Shown in pieces: positions 1-10,201 of a stretch of DNA of 64,000 bases (the stretch's first letter is position 1; each line of letters begins with the position of its first letter). A model generated the notes under the pieces. The model did no database searches and was not told the DNA's origin. It worked only from the letters and a program-made list of their open reading frames with translations. A program made the position numbers and the translations under genes. This DNA is from Bacteroides faecichinchillae JCM 17102. GTDB taxonomy: Bacteria; Bacteroidota; Bacteroidia; Bacteroidales; Bacteroidaceae. The stretch lies in contig NZ_BAKK01000009.1 of assembly GCF_000614145.1 (NCBI RefSeq), positions 1 through 64,000 on the forward strand, given 5' to 3'.

Positions 1-488
1 AGGCAATCATTGAATGTTATTTTATATTGAAGACGATCGTAAGTGAAGCCACTTTTTGATATCTCTACACTAAGAGTGTCAATCTTTTCAATTTCTTTGA
101 GAGGTTGCGGAACAATGACCTCCGACCATGTATGATATTTACCATCATCGGTTAAAGCGTCAATACGTACTACATCTCCGGGATTGAATTTACTTGTTAT
201 CTTGAAGCGGCATTGTTCATTTTCTTCCGGCTCAATCGGGAGAGGGCGTAAACTTTCTGCTAGTTGTCCGTTGATACGCACTTCTACTGTGGCATTTTGG
301 ACATTAGTGGCATACTCTTTACCTGTAAAGTTGAGATAAAGTATGTTTTCCGGATGAGTCATATCTATCAGCGCATTCATGACTAACTTCGGAGGATTAT
401 TATTGAAATCGAAAGGAAGTTCATTTTCACAAGAGACTGTTGTGAGTATTGACGTTATTATGAGTAAATAATATATATGAGTTCTCAT
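1..488 (-). CDS. DUF4249-type surface lipoprotein, N-terminal part only
   Basis: The gene reads leftward off the window edge, so only about 162 residues are visible. It starts with a lipoprotein signal (MRTHIYYLLIITSILTTVSC), with the lipobox cysteine at residue 20, followed by an Ig-like segment (PPKLVMNALID, NILYLNFTG) typical of the DUF4249 family. These proteins are usually encoded right after a TonB-dependent receptor carrying an STN domain, as here: only 5 bases separate the receptor stop from this start. I infer an outer-membrane-anchored accessory of that receptor. Substrate unknown. The family assignment is from memory of its pattern and neighbourhood. Confidence 0.75.
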   Translation of the reverse strand, partial: MRTHIYYLLIITSILTTVSCENELPFDFNNNPPKLVMNALIDMTHPENILYLNFTGKEYATNVQNATVEVRINGQLAESLRPLPIEPEENEQCRFKITSKFNPGDVVRIDALTDDGKYHTWSEVIVPQPLKEIEKIDTLSVEISKSGFTYDRLQYKITFNDC

Positions 489-493
489 TTTGA

Positions 494-3164
494 TTAAAAT
501 TTATAAGTGTAAGTGAAAGACGGAATTAATGGTAGGATTGTATATTTTTTTATGATTGCATGTTGGGCATTGTTTTTGCTACGGTAAACGAAGGTGGGAT
601 TCATTGCATTATACACATTGTATAAACTAATATTCCAGATACGTATACCATGTTTAGTCTTTTTGTTGAAGTTGATACCTATATTTAATCTGTGGCTGGA
701 GGGTAACCGGTAGTTATTACGATTTTCAATGTAAGAGGCTTCTCCTATATTAGGAAGACCATCAGGAAAATAATTGCTAAATGCGCTATTATGTGAACCG
801 TTGCCCGGATATATCACAGATGTTTTTTCTTCGGGAATCGTAGTTGTACCTCCTGTATAAAATACCCAAGAAGCTCCAATATCAATTCGCTCACTGAATT
901 GATGATTGATGGTTAAGTTGATGTTATGGCGTCGGTCATACTTATATGGAAAACGTTCGCCATTATTAATTCCGCCCTTGGCAAACTTACGGTCACTTTT
1001 GGAGAGAGTATAGGATAACCAACCAGTAGTTTTACCAGTTATTTTTTGAACCATAAATTCAATACCGGTCGAACGTCCTTTCCCCATCTCCACCTTATTC
1101 TCCCATCCGGAGGAAGAACCTAGGAAGCTGACGCCATCTTTATATTCGAGTACATTACGCATATCTTTATAATAGCTTTCTACAGAAAATTCCCATCCTT
1201 GAATTCCTGTATAATATCCTCCTAACGAATATTGATTTGAACGCATAGGCTTAATGTTCTGTGTGACGGGAAGCCATAGATCCGTAGGCATTGAAATAGG
1301 AGTAGAAGATAACAAATGTACATATTGACTCATTTGGGTATAGGCGGCTTTGCAAGCTATTGATTTATTGAGTTGATAACGTACTGAAAGTCGTGGTTGT
1401 AGTGAGAAATAGTTTTGTTTCTGTACATGAAACAGGGATAAATGTAAGCCGTAGTTAATTCTTAAATGAGAATTGATTTGGAGGTTATCTTCTGCATAAG
1501 CGGACACCTCATGCCCTTCGATCTGACTGTTGGAAATACTATTATATATGGTGTCCCGTTGTACGGTTTCGTTTGTTTGATCAGTTATTTTGGAAGTCAT
1601 AACTTCCGGGCGGAAGCGGTGATAGAGATAGCCTGTACCGAACTTGATATGATGTATCGGAGTAGGATTGTAGTCAAAGTCTATTTGATAATTCCAGTCG
1701 GAGATTCCGGAACTATAGTTGGCAGAGTATCGGTTGATAAGAATGTTTTGATTGTTAGGGTATTGATTATGGGTATATGTATTGATATCCATCTGGTAGT
1801 TGTTAAAAGCAATAGTTGTATTGCTAAACAGTCGATTGTTGAAAATATAATTCCATCTTGCTGAGATAATGGTATTTCCCCAATTCATATTGTTGCCATC
1901 TTTGAAATTTGTCGTGTCGTCAAAGTTGGAGGAAAAGTGGTCTTTCCCATTATAGACACTTAGAAATAAACGGCTACGGTCGGAGAATTTATGATTAATC
2001 TTGGCATTTATGTCATAGAAATAATAACTGTATTTCTCATCGTCGGGCATAAAAGGTTTGGCTATTAAATCCAGATAGGAACGTCGGACAGAAATATTGA
2101 AGGAAGTTTTTCCTTTTATAATAGGGCCTTCCAAATTTATTTTGCTGGTCAGCAATCCGATGCTGAATGTTCCATGATATTTTTCCATATCTCCGTCATT
2201 GGTACGTACATCGACTACCGAAGACAATCGTCCGCCGAAACGGGCAGGGAAAGAACTTTTGAAGAGAGTCACCTTTTTGACGGCTTCAGGAGTAAAGACA
2301 GAGAAGAATCCAAACATATGATCTACGTTATATACCGGGACTCCGTCTAATAGAATCAGATTTTGATCAGGACCTCCGCCACGTATATATAATCCGGCCG
2401 AACCATCTACTCCAGCTTGTACTCCGGGCATCATTTGGATAGCTTTCATTACATCGGCTTCTCCCAATATGCTGGGAGTCTTTTTTATTTGAGTAATCGG
2501 GATTTCGATAGCTCCCATCTGTGTTGCTAAATTTCCACTTTCTGCTTTGTCCGATACGATGACTACCTCATTCAATAGGTTGGCATCTTTCATCCGTATA
2601 TTCAGTAAGGTATCCTGTTGGAGAAAGAATGTACGTAGTTCGGTAGTATATCCTAGATAAGAAAAACGTATGGAAGTTTTGTCCTTCGGGCAAAGTGATG
2701 CTGTAGTAACCGTATGGATTAGTACTCGTACCTTGTTTCAGGTTGTTTTCCATAATATTGCTTCCTATCAAAGTCTCAAAGGAAATAGCATCAGTGACAT
2801 ATCCGCTAATTGTAAATTTTCGGGATTTGATTTGAGATTCTTTCTTTTTCTTTAGTAAGATGTAGCGTCCGGAAAACTGATAAGTGATATCCTCATGTGA
2901 GAATACTTTATCAAGTACATTATGAAGTGAATCTTTTTGGACACTTAAATTGATTTTTTTCCTGATCTTTACTTCTTCTCCGTAAACGAAGGAATATCCA
3001 GTAGAGTTCTCTATTAGTTTAACAAATTCTTTCAAACTGGCGTTGCGTAAAGTAAATGTCAGTTGTGAGTCTGGATTTTGTGCCATATTGTTGATGGCAT
3101 AAGTGAGCAGGCATACCAGAAGGTAGGTTCTGATATGTAGATTATCTGAGTATATTATTTTCAT
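494..3164 (-). CDS. TonB-dependent receptor/transducer with STN domain (apparent frameshift)
   Basis: Two overlapping frames, 2568-3164 and 494-2593, together make one receptor of about 889 residues. The first holds a signal peptide, an STN domain (FTLRNASLKEFVKLIENSTG, about residues 35-105) that contacts the FecR anti-sigma in the periplasm, and a carboxypeptidase-regulatory-like beta domain (ISGYVTDAISFETLIGSN). The second holds the plug (DVMKAIQMMPGVQ, LYIRGGGPDQNLILLDGVPV) and the 22-strand barrel, ending in an aromatic residue (YTYKF). Removing one G at 2672-2673 joins them as EGQNF-IRFSYLGYTTELRTF, the expected linker to the plug. It overlaps the fecR stop by 4 bases and is followed by the DUF4249 lipoprotein. 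Role: energised outer-membrane uptake plus signalling. Ligand unknown. A start inside the second frame would lack a signal peptide, so two separate genes are unlikely. Confidence 0.88.
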
Positions 3165-4042
3165 TTTAAGTCTTGTTTAGTGGTGATAATAATCTGGTCG
3201 TTAGTTTTTGAGTAATCGAAATGTCCGGTTTGATGCAATACGGTCAGAATTGTTTCCAGCTTTTCGCTCTTCGGAAAATGAGCTGTGATACAATAGTTTT
3301 GCAATGTTGTATCCTGAATTTGTATATTGACATTGAATGAGTTAGATAGTTCCTGTACAATTTCTTTCAAAGATGTATCATTGAATATTAGCTCTCCTTG
3401 TCGCCAGGATATTTCGTCACCGGAGTTTTTAATCTCTTTGCGGATGAGGCTATTTCCCACCTTATTATATATAGCCATTTGGTTGGGCTCCAGTACTAAC
3501 CGAATTGCGTTATTGGTATTGCTTATTGCTACCGAACCTTCTAATAATGTTGTTTTTATATCCGGATTGTTGGGATATGCATCAATATTGAAATGTGTTC
3601 CCAAGACTTGTACATTAACAGGTCCGGCTTGCACGATGAAAGGATGCTTTTTATCTTTTGTCACTTCAAAATAGGCTTCTCCTGTAAGGGATACTTCCCG
3701 ATTGGCGTTTTTAAAGCCCTTGGGATAAGTAAGAGAAGAGAAATGGTTAAGAGTGACTGATGTTCCATCAGGTAGGCGTACATAGCGAGTTTCAGCTAAT
3801 GTCGAAACTGTTTGTGTGGATGTGGACGTAGCATACCAATAAACTGCACATACCGATAGACAGAGTAGAGCTACAGCTGCAGCTACCCTAAAGGATTGAA
3901 TCGGAATATGTAGGATGCGTGGCTTCAATCGTCTTTCCAACTTAGAGTAACTGGCAGATGCCGAAAACTTTCCACGCGGTGAACGGGTGGAGGCTACAAG
4001 CCGGTTTAGTATTTTGTCTATTTCTGTATCGGTATATTTCAT
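3161..4042 (-). CDS. FecR family anti-sigma factor
   Basis: A 293-residue inner-membrane regulator. It has a short cytoplasmic N-terminus that would bind the ECF sigma factor, one membrane helix near residues 50-72 (FRVAAAVALLCLSVCAVYWY), a FecR beta domain (RYVRLPDGTSVTLNHFSSLTYP onward, with GEAYFEV and TLLEGSVAI), and a C-terminal DUF4974-type domain from about residue 215 (FNDTSLKEIVQELSNSFNV). Family knowledge: it holds the sigma factor until the receptor's STN domain signals substrate binding. Its start overlaps the stop of a small upstream reading frame (TAATG), and its stop overlaps the receptor start, implying translational coupling. Confidence 0.93.
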   Translation of the reverse strand: MKYTDTEIDKILNRLVASTRSPRGKFSASASYSKLERRLKPRILHIPIQSFRVAAAVALLCLSVCAVYWYATSTSTQTVSTLAETRYVRLPDGTSVTLNHFSSLTYPKGFKNANREVSLTGEAYFEVTKDKKHPFIVQAGPVNVQVLGTHFNIDAYPNNPDIKTTLLEGSVAISNTNNAIRLVLEPNQMAIYNKVGNSLIRKEIKNSGDEISWRQGELIFNDTSLKEIVQELSNSFNVNIQIQDTTLQNYCITAHFPKSEKLETILTVLHQTGHFDYSKTNDQIIITTKQDLK

Positions 4043-4176
4043 TATTCTCTCTGTATTAGATACTTTTCGGGGATATCTTTCATAATATTATTTCTTGAGA
4101 ATAGAATCTGCAATGGTAGTAAGAGAACCATTGGTCCGGGATCTACATCATTCAACTTTTTCATCATTTCATTCAT
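4042..4176 (-). CDS. putative 44-residue small ORF between sigma and FecR genes
   Basis: An uninterrupted frame of 44 codons (begins MNEMMKKLNDVDPGP, ends KYLIQRE) fills the gap between the sigma and fecR genes. Its TAA shares one base with the fecR ATG, the arrangement expected for translational coupling. The middle is hydrophobic (MVLLLPLQILF) but too short to be a certain membrane helix. No family recognised. It may be a real leader or coupling peptide, or chance. Confidence 0.35.
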   Translation of the reverse strand: MNEMMKKLNDVDPGPMVLLLPLQILFSRNNIMKDIPEKYLIQRE

Positions 4177-4257
4177 TTTTAGTGATTAATTAGGTATGTT
4201 TATTGATGAAGACCGGAAAATGAAAGATATTCCCTATTCTTTATTTATAAATAAGTG

Positions 4258-4812
4258 TTAATTAATATCAGCATGACTGATTATTTCTTTAAGCCGGCTA
4301 ATTGCTTTCTGAAGCTGGGCGTCTACTGTTTTTGTACTAATCCCTAGCTCTTCCGCTACCTGTGCATAACTTTGGTTTTCTTCACGTATACGGATAAATA
4401 TTTCCCGGCAACGTTTAGGGAGTCTGTCGAGAGCTTTTACATACAGAGCAAAAAGTTCCTCGCTAATGAATGATTCTTCCGGGGAACAACTTTGCTCTTG
4501 GGGCTCGGGAAGAGTATCAGATTCAATAGCTGTATGTTTGGATTCTTTTTCGAGATAATTGAGAGAGGCATTTTTGACTAGGATAAAACAGTAATCTTCG
4601 ATATTTCTCACCTCAAGCAAAGTACTACGTTGTTTCCAAAGTTTCAGAAATACATCGAGTACAATTTCCTGCGACCATTCTTCCTTTTTTACATAGTAGT
4701 AAGCTATACGGAAGAGCCGATCGTATGTTATGTTATAAAAATCGCGGAAGGCACTTTGTGAGTTCTGCTCCTTTATTTGCCGTAATAACTTTCTGACTTC
4801 TGATTCGGTCAT
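4258..4812 (-). CDS. ECF-type RNA polymerase sigma-70 factor
   Basis: A 184-residue extracytoplasmic-function sigma factor of the Bacteroidota type. Region 2 occupies about residues 20-90 (AFRDFYNITYDRLFRIAYYYV, EIVLDVFLKLWKQR). Region 4 is C-terminal, with the helix-turn-helix SYAQVAEELGISTKTVDAQL. Partner of the FecR protein downstream, it should direct transcription of this receptor operon when released. It begins 21 bases after the hemW stop on the same strand, so it may be partly co-transcribed with hemW. Confidence 0.93.
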   Translation of the reverse strand: MTESEVRKLLRQIKEQNSQSAFRDFYNITYDRLFRIAYYYVKKEEWSQEIVLDVFLKLWKQRSTLLEVRNIEDYCFILVKNASLNYLEKESKHTAIESDTLPEPQEQSCSPEESFISEELFALYVKALDRLPKRCREIFIRIREENQSYAQVAEELGISTKTVDAQLQKAISRLKEIISHADIN

Positions 4813-4833
4813 CGGCGGTTCTTTTTATGGTGT

Positions 4834-5967
4834 TTATTCTTCGACAAAAAGCAAGTCTCTCATAATGCTGTCGGATATAAAAATTCCCTTTCGGGTGAGG
4901 CGCAGAGTGTTGTCTCGTTCAGATAACTTTCCACTTTTTACATAAGGAACAGCCATCTTCCGGCAGTAATTCAAGAACTCCGGACCGTATTCTTGTTCGA
5001 GCTTGTCTAATGGTATACCCCACATGGTGCGGATGGAAGTAATGACCAGTTCATTGTAAGCAGTGGCTTTATCACGTACTTCGGTTTCAAAACGTCGTGC
5101 TTCATTTTCTATCCCTTCTATATAATCATTGATGGAGGCTACGTTCCATTCACGTGTGTTCCCGTTGAAAGAATGTGCTGACGGACCGCAACCCAAATAG
5201 GGGATACCTTTCCAATAAGAAGTATTGTGGCGTGAATACTTTCTCGGCTGGCAAAAGTTAGATATCTCATAATGCTCGTATCCCGCAGCTTTCAATCGCT
5301 CCACCAAAATAGAGAAGAAGTTTACACTACTTTCTTCGTCTACTTCCTGCACTTGATGTTGCTGCAACATAATATATATAGGTGTACCTTCTTCATAAGT
5401 CAGGTGATAGGCAGAAACATGCTCTGGTTGTAGGTCAATGGCTTGTTGTAAGTCATGTTCCCATTGCTCAGCAGTTTCACCGGGCAGACCGTAAATTAGG
5501 TCAATGCTTATATTCTTAAATCCTGCTTCGCGACTTCTCTTTACTGCTTCTATGGCTTGAGAAGCACTGTGTCGTCGTTTTAATAGTTTGAGAGTTGATT
5601 CATTGAATGTCTGTATTCCCATACTGATACGATTGAAAGGTAAAGAAGCAAGTATTTGAAGATAATCGTTGGATAGGTCGTCGGGATTGGCTTCCAATGT
5701 AATTTCTTTGCAGTTGTCGATGTTGTAATGTGTACGGATAGTATTGAATATCAGCTGAAAATCATCTTCTTCCAGTTGTGAAGGTGTTCCTCCACCGAAG
5801 TAGATCGTTTCTACTGGCTCTCCTTTCAGGTATTCTTTTCGCATTTCCAGTTCACGACAGAGTGCCTTTACATAGCTCGTTTTGAGCTCACTATGCGTAG
5901 TTGAGTAAAAATCACAGTAAATACACCGGGTTTTGCAGAAAGGAATGTGGAGATAGATGCCTGCCAT
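4834..5967 (-). CDS. hemW: radical SAM heme chaperone HemW
   Basis: About 377 residues, the usual HemW length. It opens MAGIYLHIPFCKTRCIYCDF with the CxxxCxxC iron-sulfur motif of radical SAM proteins, followed by YFGGGTPSQL and the ISMGIQTFNESTLKLLKRRH segment typical of the HemN/HemW group. The longer frame to 6060 adds 31 residues unrelated to the family, so I place the start at 5967. HemW binds heme and is thought to deliver it to respiratory proteins. Older databases call it oxygen-independent coproporphyrinogen oxidase, but it lacks that function in characterised members. Confidence 0.92.
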   Translation of the reverse strand: MAGIYLHIPFCKTRCIYCDFYSTTHSELKTSYVKALCRELEMRKEYLKGEPVETIYFGGGTPSQLEEDDFQLIFNTIRTHYNIDNCKEITLEANPDDLSNDYLQILASLPFNRISMGIQTFNESTLKLLKRRHSASQAIEAVKRSREAGFKNISIDLIYGLPGETAEQWEHDLQQAIDLQPEHVSAYHLTYEEGTPIYIMLQQHQVQEVDEESSVNFFSILVERLKAAGYEHYEISNFCQPRKYSRHNTSYWKGIPYLGCGPSAHSFNGNTREWNVASINDYIEGIENEARRFETEVRDKATAYNELVITSIRTMWGIPLDKLEQEYGPEFLNYCRKMAVPYVKSGKLSERDNTLRLTRKGIFISDSIMRDLLFVEE

Positions 5968-6214
5968 ATAAATCAGTTGGTTGATGTGGTTGGCAAATTT
6001 AGATAAATATTCCGATACTTGCAAACAACAAACTTTTATTGGAGGAAAGATCTGGAACATTGAAATACGTCTTGGCTCTTTTGTTATTGGATGTGCTTTG
6101 AAAGATGGCAGAAATAAGATCGGGTTGATTCAAAAAAATGCAAGAATGGATCGTTTATATTGTACTTGTTAATGTCTTGGAAACAGGTCATATAATCAAA
6201 AAATACTAGATACA

Positions 6215-6246
6215 CTTGTGGGAGTTCGGTAAATTATCTAATTTTG
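6215..6246 (+). promoter_or_regulatory. Bacteroides-type promoter for the Gfo/Idh/MocA gene
   Basis: The -7 element TAATTTTG at 6239-6246 fits TAnnTTTG exactly. A partial -33 box CTTG lies 20 bases upstream. The rest of the 5968-6384 gap is AT-rich and shows nothing else I can support. Confidence 0.5.
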
Positions 6247-6384
6247 CATTTATGATTTAGAACTATTGCTATCATTTGGAACTCAGTCATTTGTTTGACA
6301 ATTGGTGTTTGGCAAGCAATTATTAAGGGGCTGCTATTTCCAAACTCTTTTATTTATTAAAGTGAAACTTTAGATAATAATATT

Positions 6385-7692
6385 ATGACTACACGACGTG
6401 AATTTCTAAAAAAGATGGGAGTGATGACAGCAACCGGGTTGGTTATTCCTTCTATCTTAACTGATAACAGTTTGTTTGCTCGGACTGTTGCTGCTAATGA
6501 CCAAGTAAATATTGCATTGATTGGCTGTAGAAGTATGGGTTGGTCCGATCTGAATGATTTTCTGATTCATCCCGAGATTAATTGTATTGCTTTATGCGAT
6601 ATAGATAAAGGTATTCTGGAAAATAGAGCCTCGGAATTAGAGAAGAGAACTAACAAAAAGCCCGAACTTTATGGCGATTATCGTAAACTGTTGGATAGAA
6701 AAGATATAGATGCGGTTATTATTGGTACACCTGACCATTGGCACTGTTTACAATTAGTGGATGCTTGCTCTGCTGGAAAAGATGTATATGTAGAAAAACC
6801 ACTTGCGAATTCAATTGCTGAATGTGATGTGATGGTTGCCGCTGCCAAAAAATACAACCGGGTGGTGCAAGTGGGACAACAACAACGTAGTGGAAATCAT
6901 TGGCACGAAATGAAAAGTTATATTGACAGTGGAAAACTGGGCAAAATTGCTAAAGTAAATGTTTGGGCTAATTTTGGGTACGCAGCAATTCTCGATTCAG
7001 TTCCTGATTCTTCGGCTCCTGAGGGAGTAGATTTTGATACATGGCTCGGGCCGGCACCTCAACGGACTTTTAATGAAAAGAGATTTCATGGTTCCTGGAG
7101 GATGTTCTGGGATTATGGTGGCGGATTGTTGACAGATTGGGGAGTACATCTGATAGATATGGCTTTATGGGGCATGAATGTGAAAGGTATGCCTAAACGA
7201 GTATTAAGTTCCGGTGGAAATTTTGCTTTCCCGAACAACTATGCTGAAACATTTGATACGATGTCCGTCATTTACGAATATGATGATTTTACTATTCAAT
7301 GGAGCAATGTTACTGTAGAGATGGGGCCTTATGGCAGAAACTATGGAGTTGAATTTGTCGGAACAAACGGTACGTTGGTTGCTAATCGCGAAAGTTGGGA
7401 AGTGTATCCATTCCAAAACAGAATAGAGGCAGTTAAAAGTATGCCAAATTATCAAGACCACAAGGACCATGTCACTAACTTCTTAGATTGTATGAAGAAA
7501 CGTGAAATGAATACAGCTTGTACTATTGAAAATGGTAGCCTCTGTGCAAAATATGCTCATTTAGGAAATATATCCGCAAGAGTTAAATCGGCTCTTGTGT
7601 ATGATGATGTAAAGAAGTCCTTTAATAATAATGAAGCAAATAAGCTCATTAAGCCGGATTATCGCAAACCATGGAGATTTCCTAAATTATAG
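6385..7692 (+). CDS. Gfo/Idh/MocA family oxidoreductase, Tat-type signal
   Basis: A 435-residue NAD(P)-dependent oxidoreductase. The N-terminus MTTRREFLKKMGVMTATGLV is a twin-arginine signal, so the folded, cofactor-loaded protein is probably exported. The Rossmann fold begins at VNIALIGCRSMGW, and the sugar-dehydrogenase signature DVYVEKPLANSIAECD contains the conserved EKP lysine. The C-terminal half has WDYGGGLLTDWGVHLIDMA, typical of this superfamily. Substrate not deducible; periplasmic relatives act on glycans or sugar derivatives. It stands alone, flanked by hemW on the other strand and EF-G2 downstream. Confidence 0.9.
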   Translation: MTTRREFLKKMGVMTATGLVIPSILTDNSLFARTVAANDQVNIALIGCRSMGWSDLNDFLIHPEINCIALCDIDKGILENRASELEKRTNKKPELYGDYRKLLDRKDIDAVIIGTPDHWHCLQLVDACSAGKDVYVEKPLANSIAECDVMVAAAKKYNRVVQVGQQQRSGNHWHEMKSYIDSGKLGKIAKVNVWANFGYAAILDSVPDSSAPEGVDFDTWLGPAPQRTFNEKRFHGSWRMFWDYGGGLLTDWGVHLIDMALWGMNVKGMPKRVLSSGGNFAFPNNYAETFDTMSVIYEYDDFTIQWSNVTVEMGPYGRNYGVEFVGTNGTLVANRESWEVYPFQNRIEAVKSMPNYQDHKDHVTNFLDCMKKREMNTACTIENGSLCAKYAHLGNISARVKSALVYDDVKKSFNNNEANKLIKPDYRKPWRFPKL

Positions 7693-7755
7693 GTGATTGT
7701 GACTGATGTATATCATAAATAAGATTGAATAGTGCTTGTGTAGCTTGCTGATAAT

Positions 7756-7821
7756 AAGAGATCTCTTGATGATATGGAAGGAAAAGGATGATAGTATGTT
7801 ACATAACATTGTTTAGTAACA
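7756..7821. promoter_or_regulatory. inverted repeats upstream of EF-G2 (candidate regulator site)
   Basis: The 7693-7925 gap holds a 12-bp perfect palindrome AAGAGATCTCTT (7756-7767) and a split inverted repeat TGTTAC-N13-GTAACA (7797-7802 and 7816-7821), about 105 bases before the EF-G2 start. The split repeat has the shape of a dimeric regulator site. Which protein binds is unknown. No good -7 match is seen between it and the gene. Confidence 0.35.
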
Positions 7822-7925
7822 CTGACATAAAACTTGCTTTTCCCCTAATTAATCCCTAATTTGCGGCTCACTAAATTAATGGTATGTGAGAAACATACTG
7901 AGTAATTATTTAAATCTTATATATT

Positions 7926-10083
7926 ATGAAGGTATATCAGACTAATGAAATTAAGAACATAGCCTTATTGGGAAGTTCTGGCTCTGGGAAAACCACTCTC
8001 GTGGAAGCAATGCTTTTCGAGAGTGGTGTTATAAAACGTCGTGGATCTATTGCTGCAAAAAACACTGTTAGTGATTATTTCCCTGTTGAACAAGAGTATG
8101 GTTACTCTGTTTTCTCTGCCGTTCTCCATGTAGAATGGAATAATAAAAAGCTTAATATTATAGACTGTCCGGGCTCGGACGACTTTGTAGGCAGTACTGT
8201 AACTGCACTGAATGTGACCGACACAGCAATTCTTCTTATCAACGGCCAATACGGAGTCGAAGTCGGTACACAAAATCATTTCCGATATACTGAAAAACTG
8301 AATAAACCCGTCATTTTCCTCGTTAATCAACTTGATAATGAGAAATGCGATTATGATAATGTTTTGGAACAACTCAAGGAGGCTTATGGGCCGAAAATCG
8401 TTCCTATTCAATATCCTATTTCTACAGGACCTAATTTTAATGCACTGATTGATGTCTTGTTGATGAAGAAATATTCATGGAAACCTGAAGGTGGTGCTCC
8501 AATCATTGAAGATATCCCGGCTGAAGAAATGGATAAAGCGATGGAAATGCACAAAGCATTGGTTGAAGCAGCTGCTGAAAATGATGAAGGTTTGATGGAG
8601 AAATTCTTCGAACAAGATTCTTTGTCAGAGGATGAAATGCGTGAAGGTATCCGTAAAGGGTTGATTGCAAGAGGAATGTTCCCGGTATTCTGTGTGTGCG
8701 GAGGCAAAGATATGGGGGTTCGCCGTTTAATGGAATTCTTGGGTAATGTGGTTCCTTTTGTTTCTGAAATGCCGAAAGTGCAGAATACAGAGGGTAAGGA
8801 AGTAGCTCCGGATTCTAACGGACCTGAATCTCTTTATTTCTTTAAAACGAGTGTGGAACCGCATATCGGTGAAGTTTCTTATTTTAAGGTAATGAGCGGA
8901 AAAGTGCATGAAGGTGACGATTTATTGAATGCTGACCGCGGTTCGAAAGAACGTATCGCACAAATTTATGTGGTTGCGGGTGGTAACCGTGTGAAAGTGG
9001 AAGAACTCCAAGCAGGTGATATTGGTGCTGCTGTAAAACTGAAAGATGTGAAAACTGGCAATACATTAGACGGTAAGGATTGCGATTATAAGTTTAACTT
9101 TATTAAGTATCCAAATTCGAAATATTCACGTGCCATCAAACCGATCAATGAGGCTGATGTGGAAAAGATGATGACTATTTTGAACCGCATGCGTGAAGAA
9201 GATCCTACATGGGTCATTGAACAATCGAAAGAATTGAAACAAACGTTAGTTCATGGTCAGGGAGAGTTTCATCTACGTACATTGAAATGGCGTTTGGAAA
9301 ATAATGAGAAACTTCAGATTAAATATGAAGAACCAAAAATTCCTTACCGCGAAACTATTACGAAAGCTTCACGTGCTGATTATCGTCACAAGAAACAATC
9401 CGGTGGTGCCGGTCAGTTCGGTGAAGTGCATCTGATTGTCGAACCATATAAAGAAGGTATGCCCATACCGGAGATTTATAAATTCAATGGGCAGGAATTC
9501 AAGATTAATGTAAAAGGTAAAGAAGAAATCCCATTGGAATGGGGTGGCAAACTGGTATTTATCAATAGGTATCGTGGGGGGATCAATTGATGCACGTTTT
9601 ATGCCTGCTATTTTAAAAGGTATCATGTCTCGTATGGAACAAGGGCCATTGACGGGTTCGTATGCTCGCGATGTACGTGTTATTGTATATGATGGTAAGA
9701 TGCATCCGGTGGATTCGAATGAAATTTCTTTTATGCTGGCAGGACGTAATGCATTTAGTGAAGCCTTTAAGAATGCTGGACCGAAGATTTTGGAACCTAT
9801 TTATGACGTAGAAGTATTTGTTCCGTCAGATAAGATGGGGGATGTAATGGGAGACCTTCAAGGACGTCGTGCTATGATTATGGGTATGAGTAGTGAGAAA
9901 GGATTTGAAAAACTAGTAGCTAAAGTTCCATTGAAAGAAATGTCATCCTATTCTACAGCTCTTAGTTCACTTACTGGTGGACGTGCTTCATTTATAATGA
10001 AATTCTCCAGTTATGAGCTTGTTCCGACAGATGTTCAAGATAAATTAATTAAGGATTTTGAAGCTAAGCAAACTGAAGATTAG
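7926..10083 (+). CDS. fusA2: elongation factor G paralogue EF-G2 (apparent frameshift)
   Basis: Frames 7926-9590 and 9544-10083 form one protein of about 718 residues. Removing one G at 9568-9569 restores VFINSIVGGSIDARFMPAIL. The G domain has the P-loop LLGSSGSGKTTLVEA, a G3 motif reading DCPGSDDF, and NQLD in place of NKxD. Domains II-V follow, including GEFHLRTLKWRL and QSGGAGQFGEVHL. In canonical EF-G the G3 motif is DxPGH, whose histidine catalyses GTP hydrolysis. Here that position is Ser84, and the switch I region (EYGYSVFSAV) has lost the usual RGITI. This matches the Bacteroides EF-G paralogue described as lacking GTPase activity and supporting translation under starvation and in the gut. 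It runs alone and ends at a strong terminator. The frameshift is more likely a read error than real. Confidence 0.88.
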
Positions 10084-10110
10084 CTAGTAATTCTCGTAAT
10101 AATGTTAAAA

Positions 10111-10148
10111 TCGCCGTCTTTTTTAAGTAAAAGATGGCGGTTTTTGTT
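10111..10148 (+). terminator. intrinsic terminator after EF-G2
   Basis: Stem CGCCGTCTTTT paired with AAAAGATGGCG (one mismatch), short loop, then a run of T. It lies 28 bases after the EF-G2 stop. Confidence 0.85.
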
Positions 10149-10201
10149 TAACTATGATTAATAAAGATAGAAATTTCTAAGGAAAAGATTTAATTTTTTA
10201 T

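Noticed and set aside
1466..1864. 132-residue plus-strand ORF
   Set aside because: Lies wholly antisense within the TonB receptor barrel; no promoter or family features.
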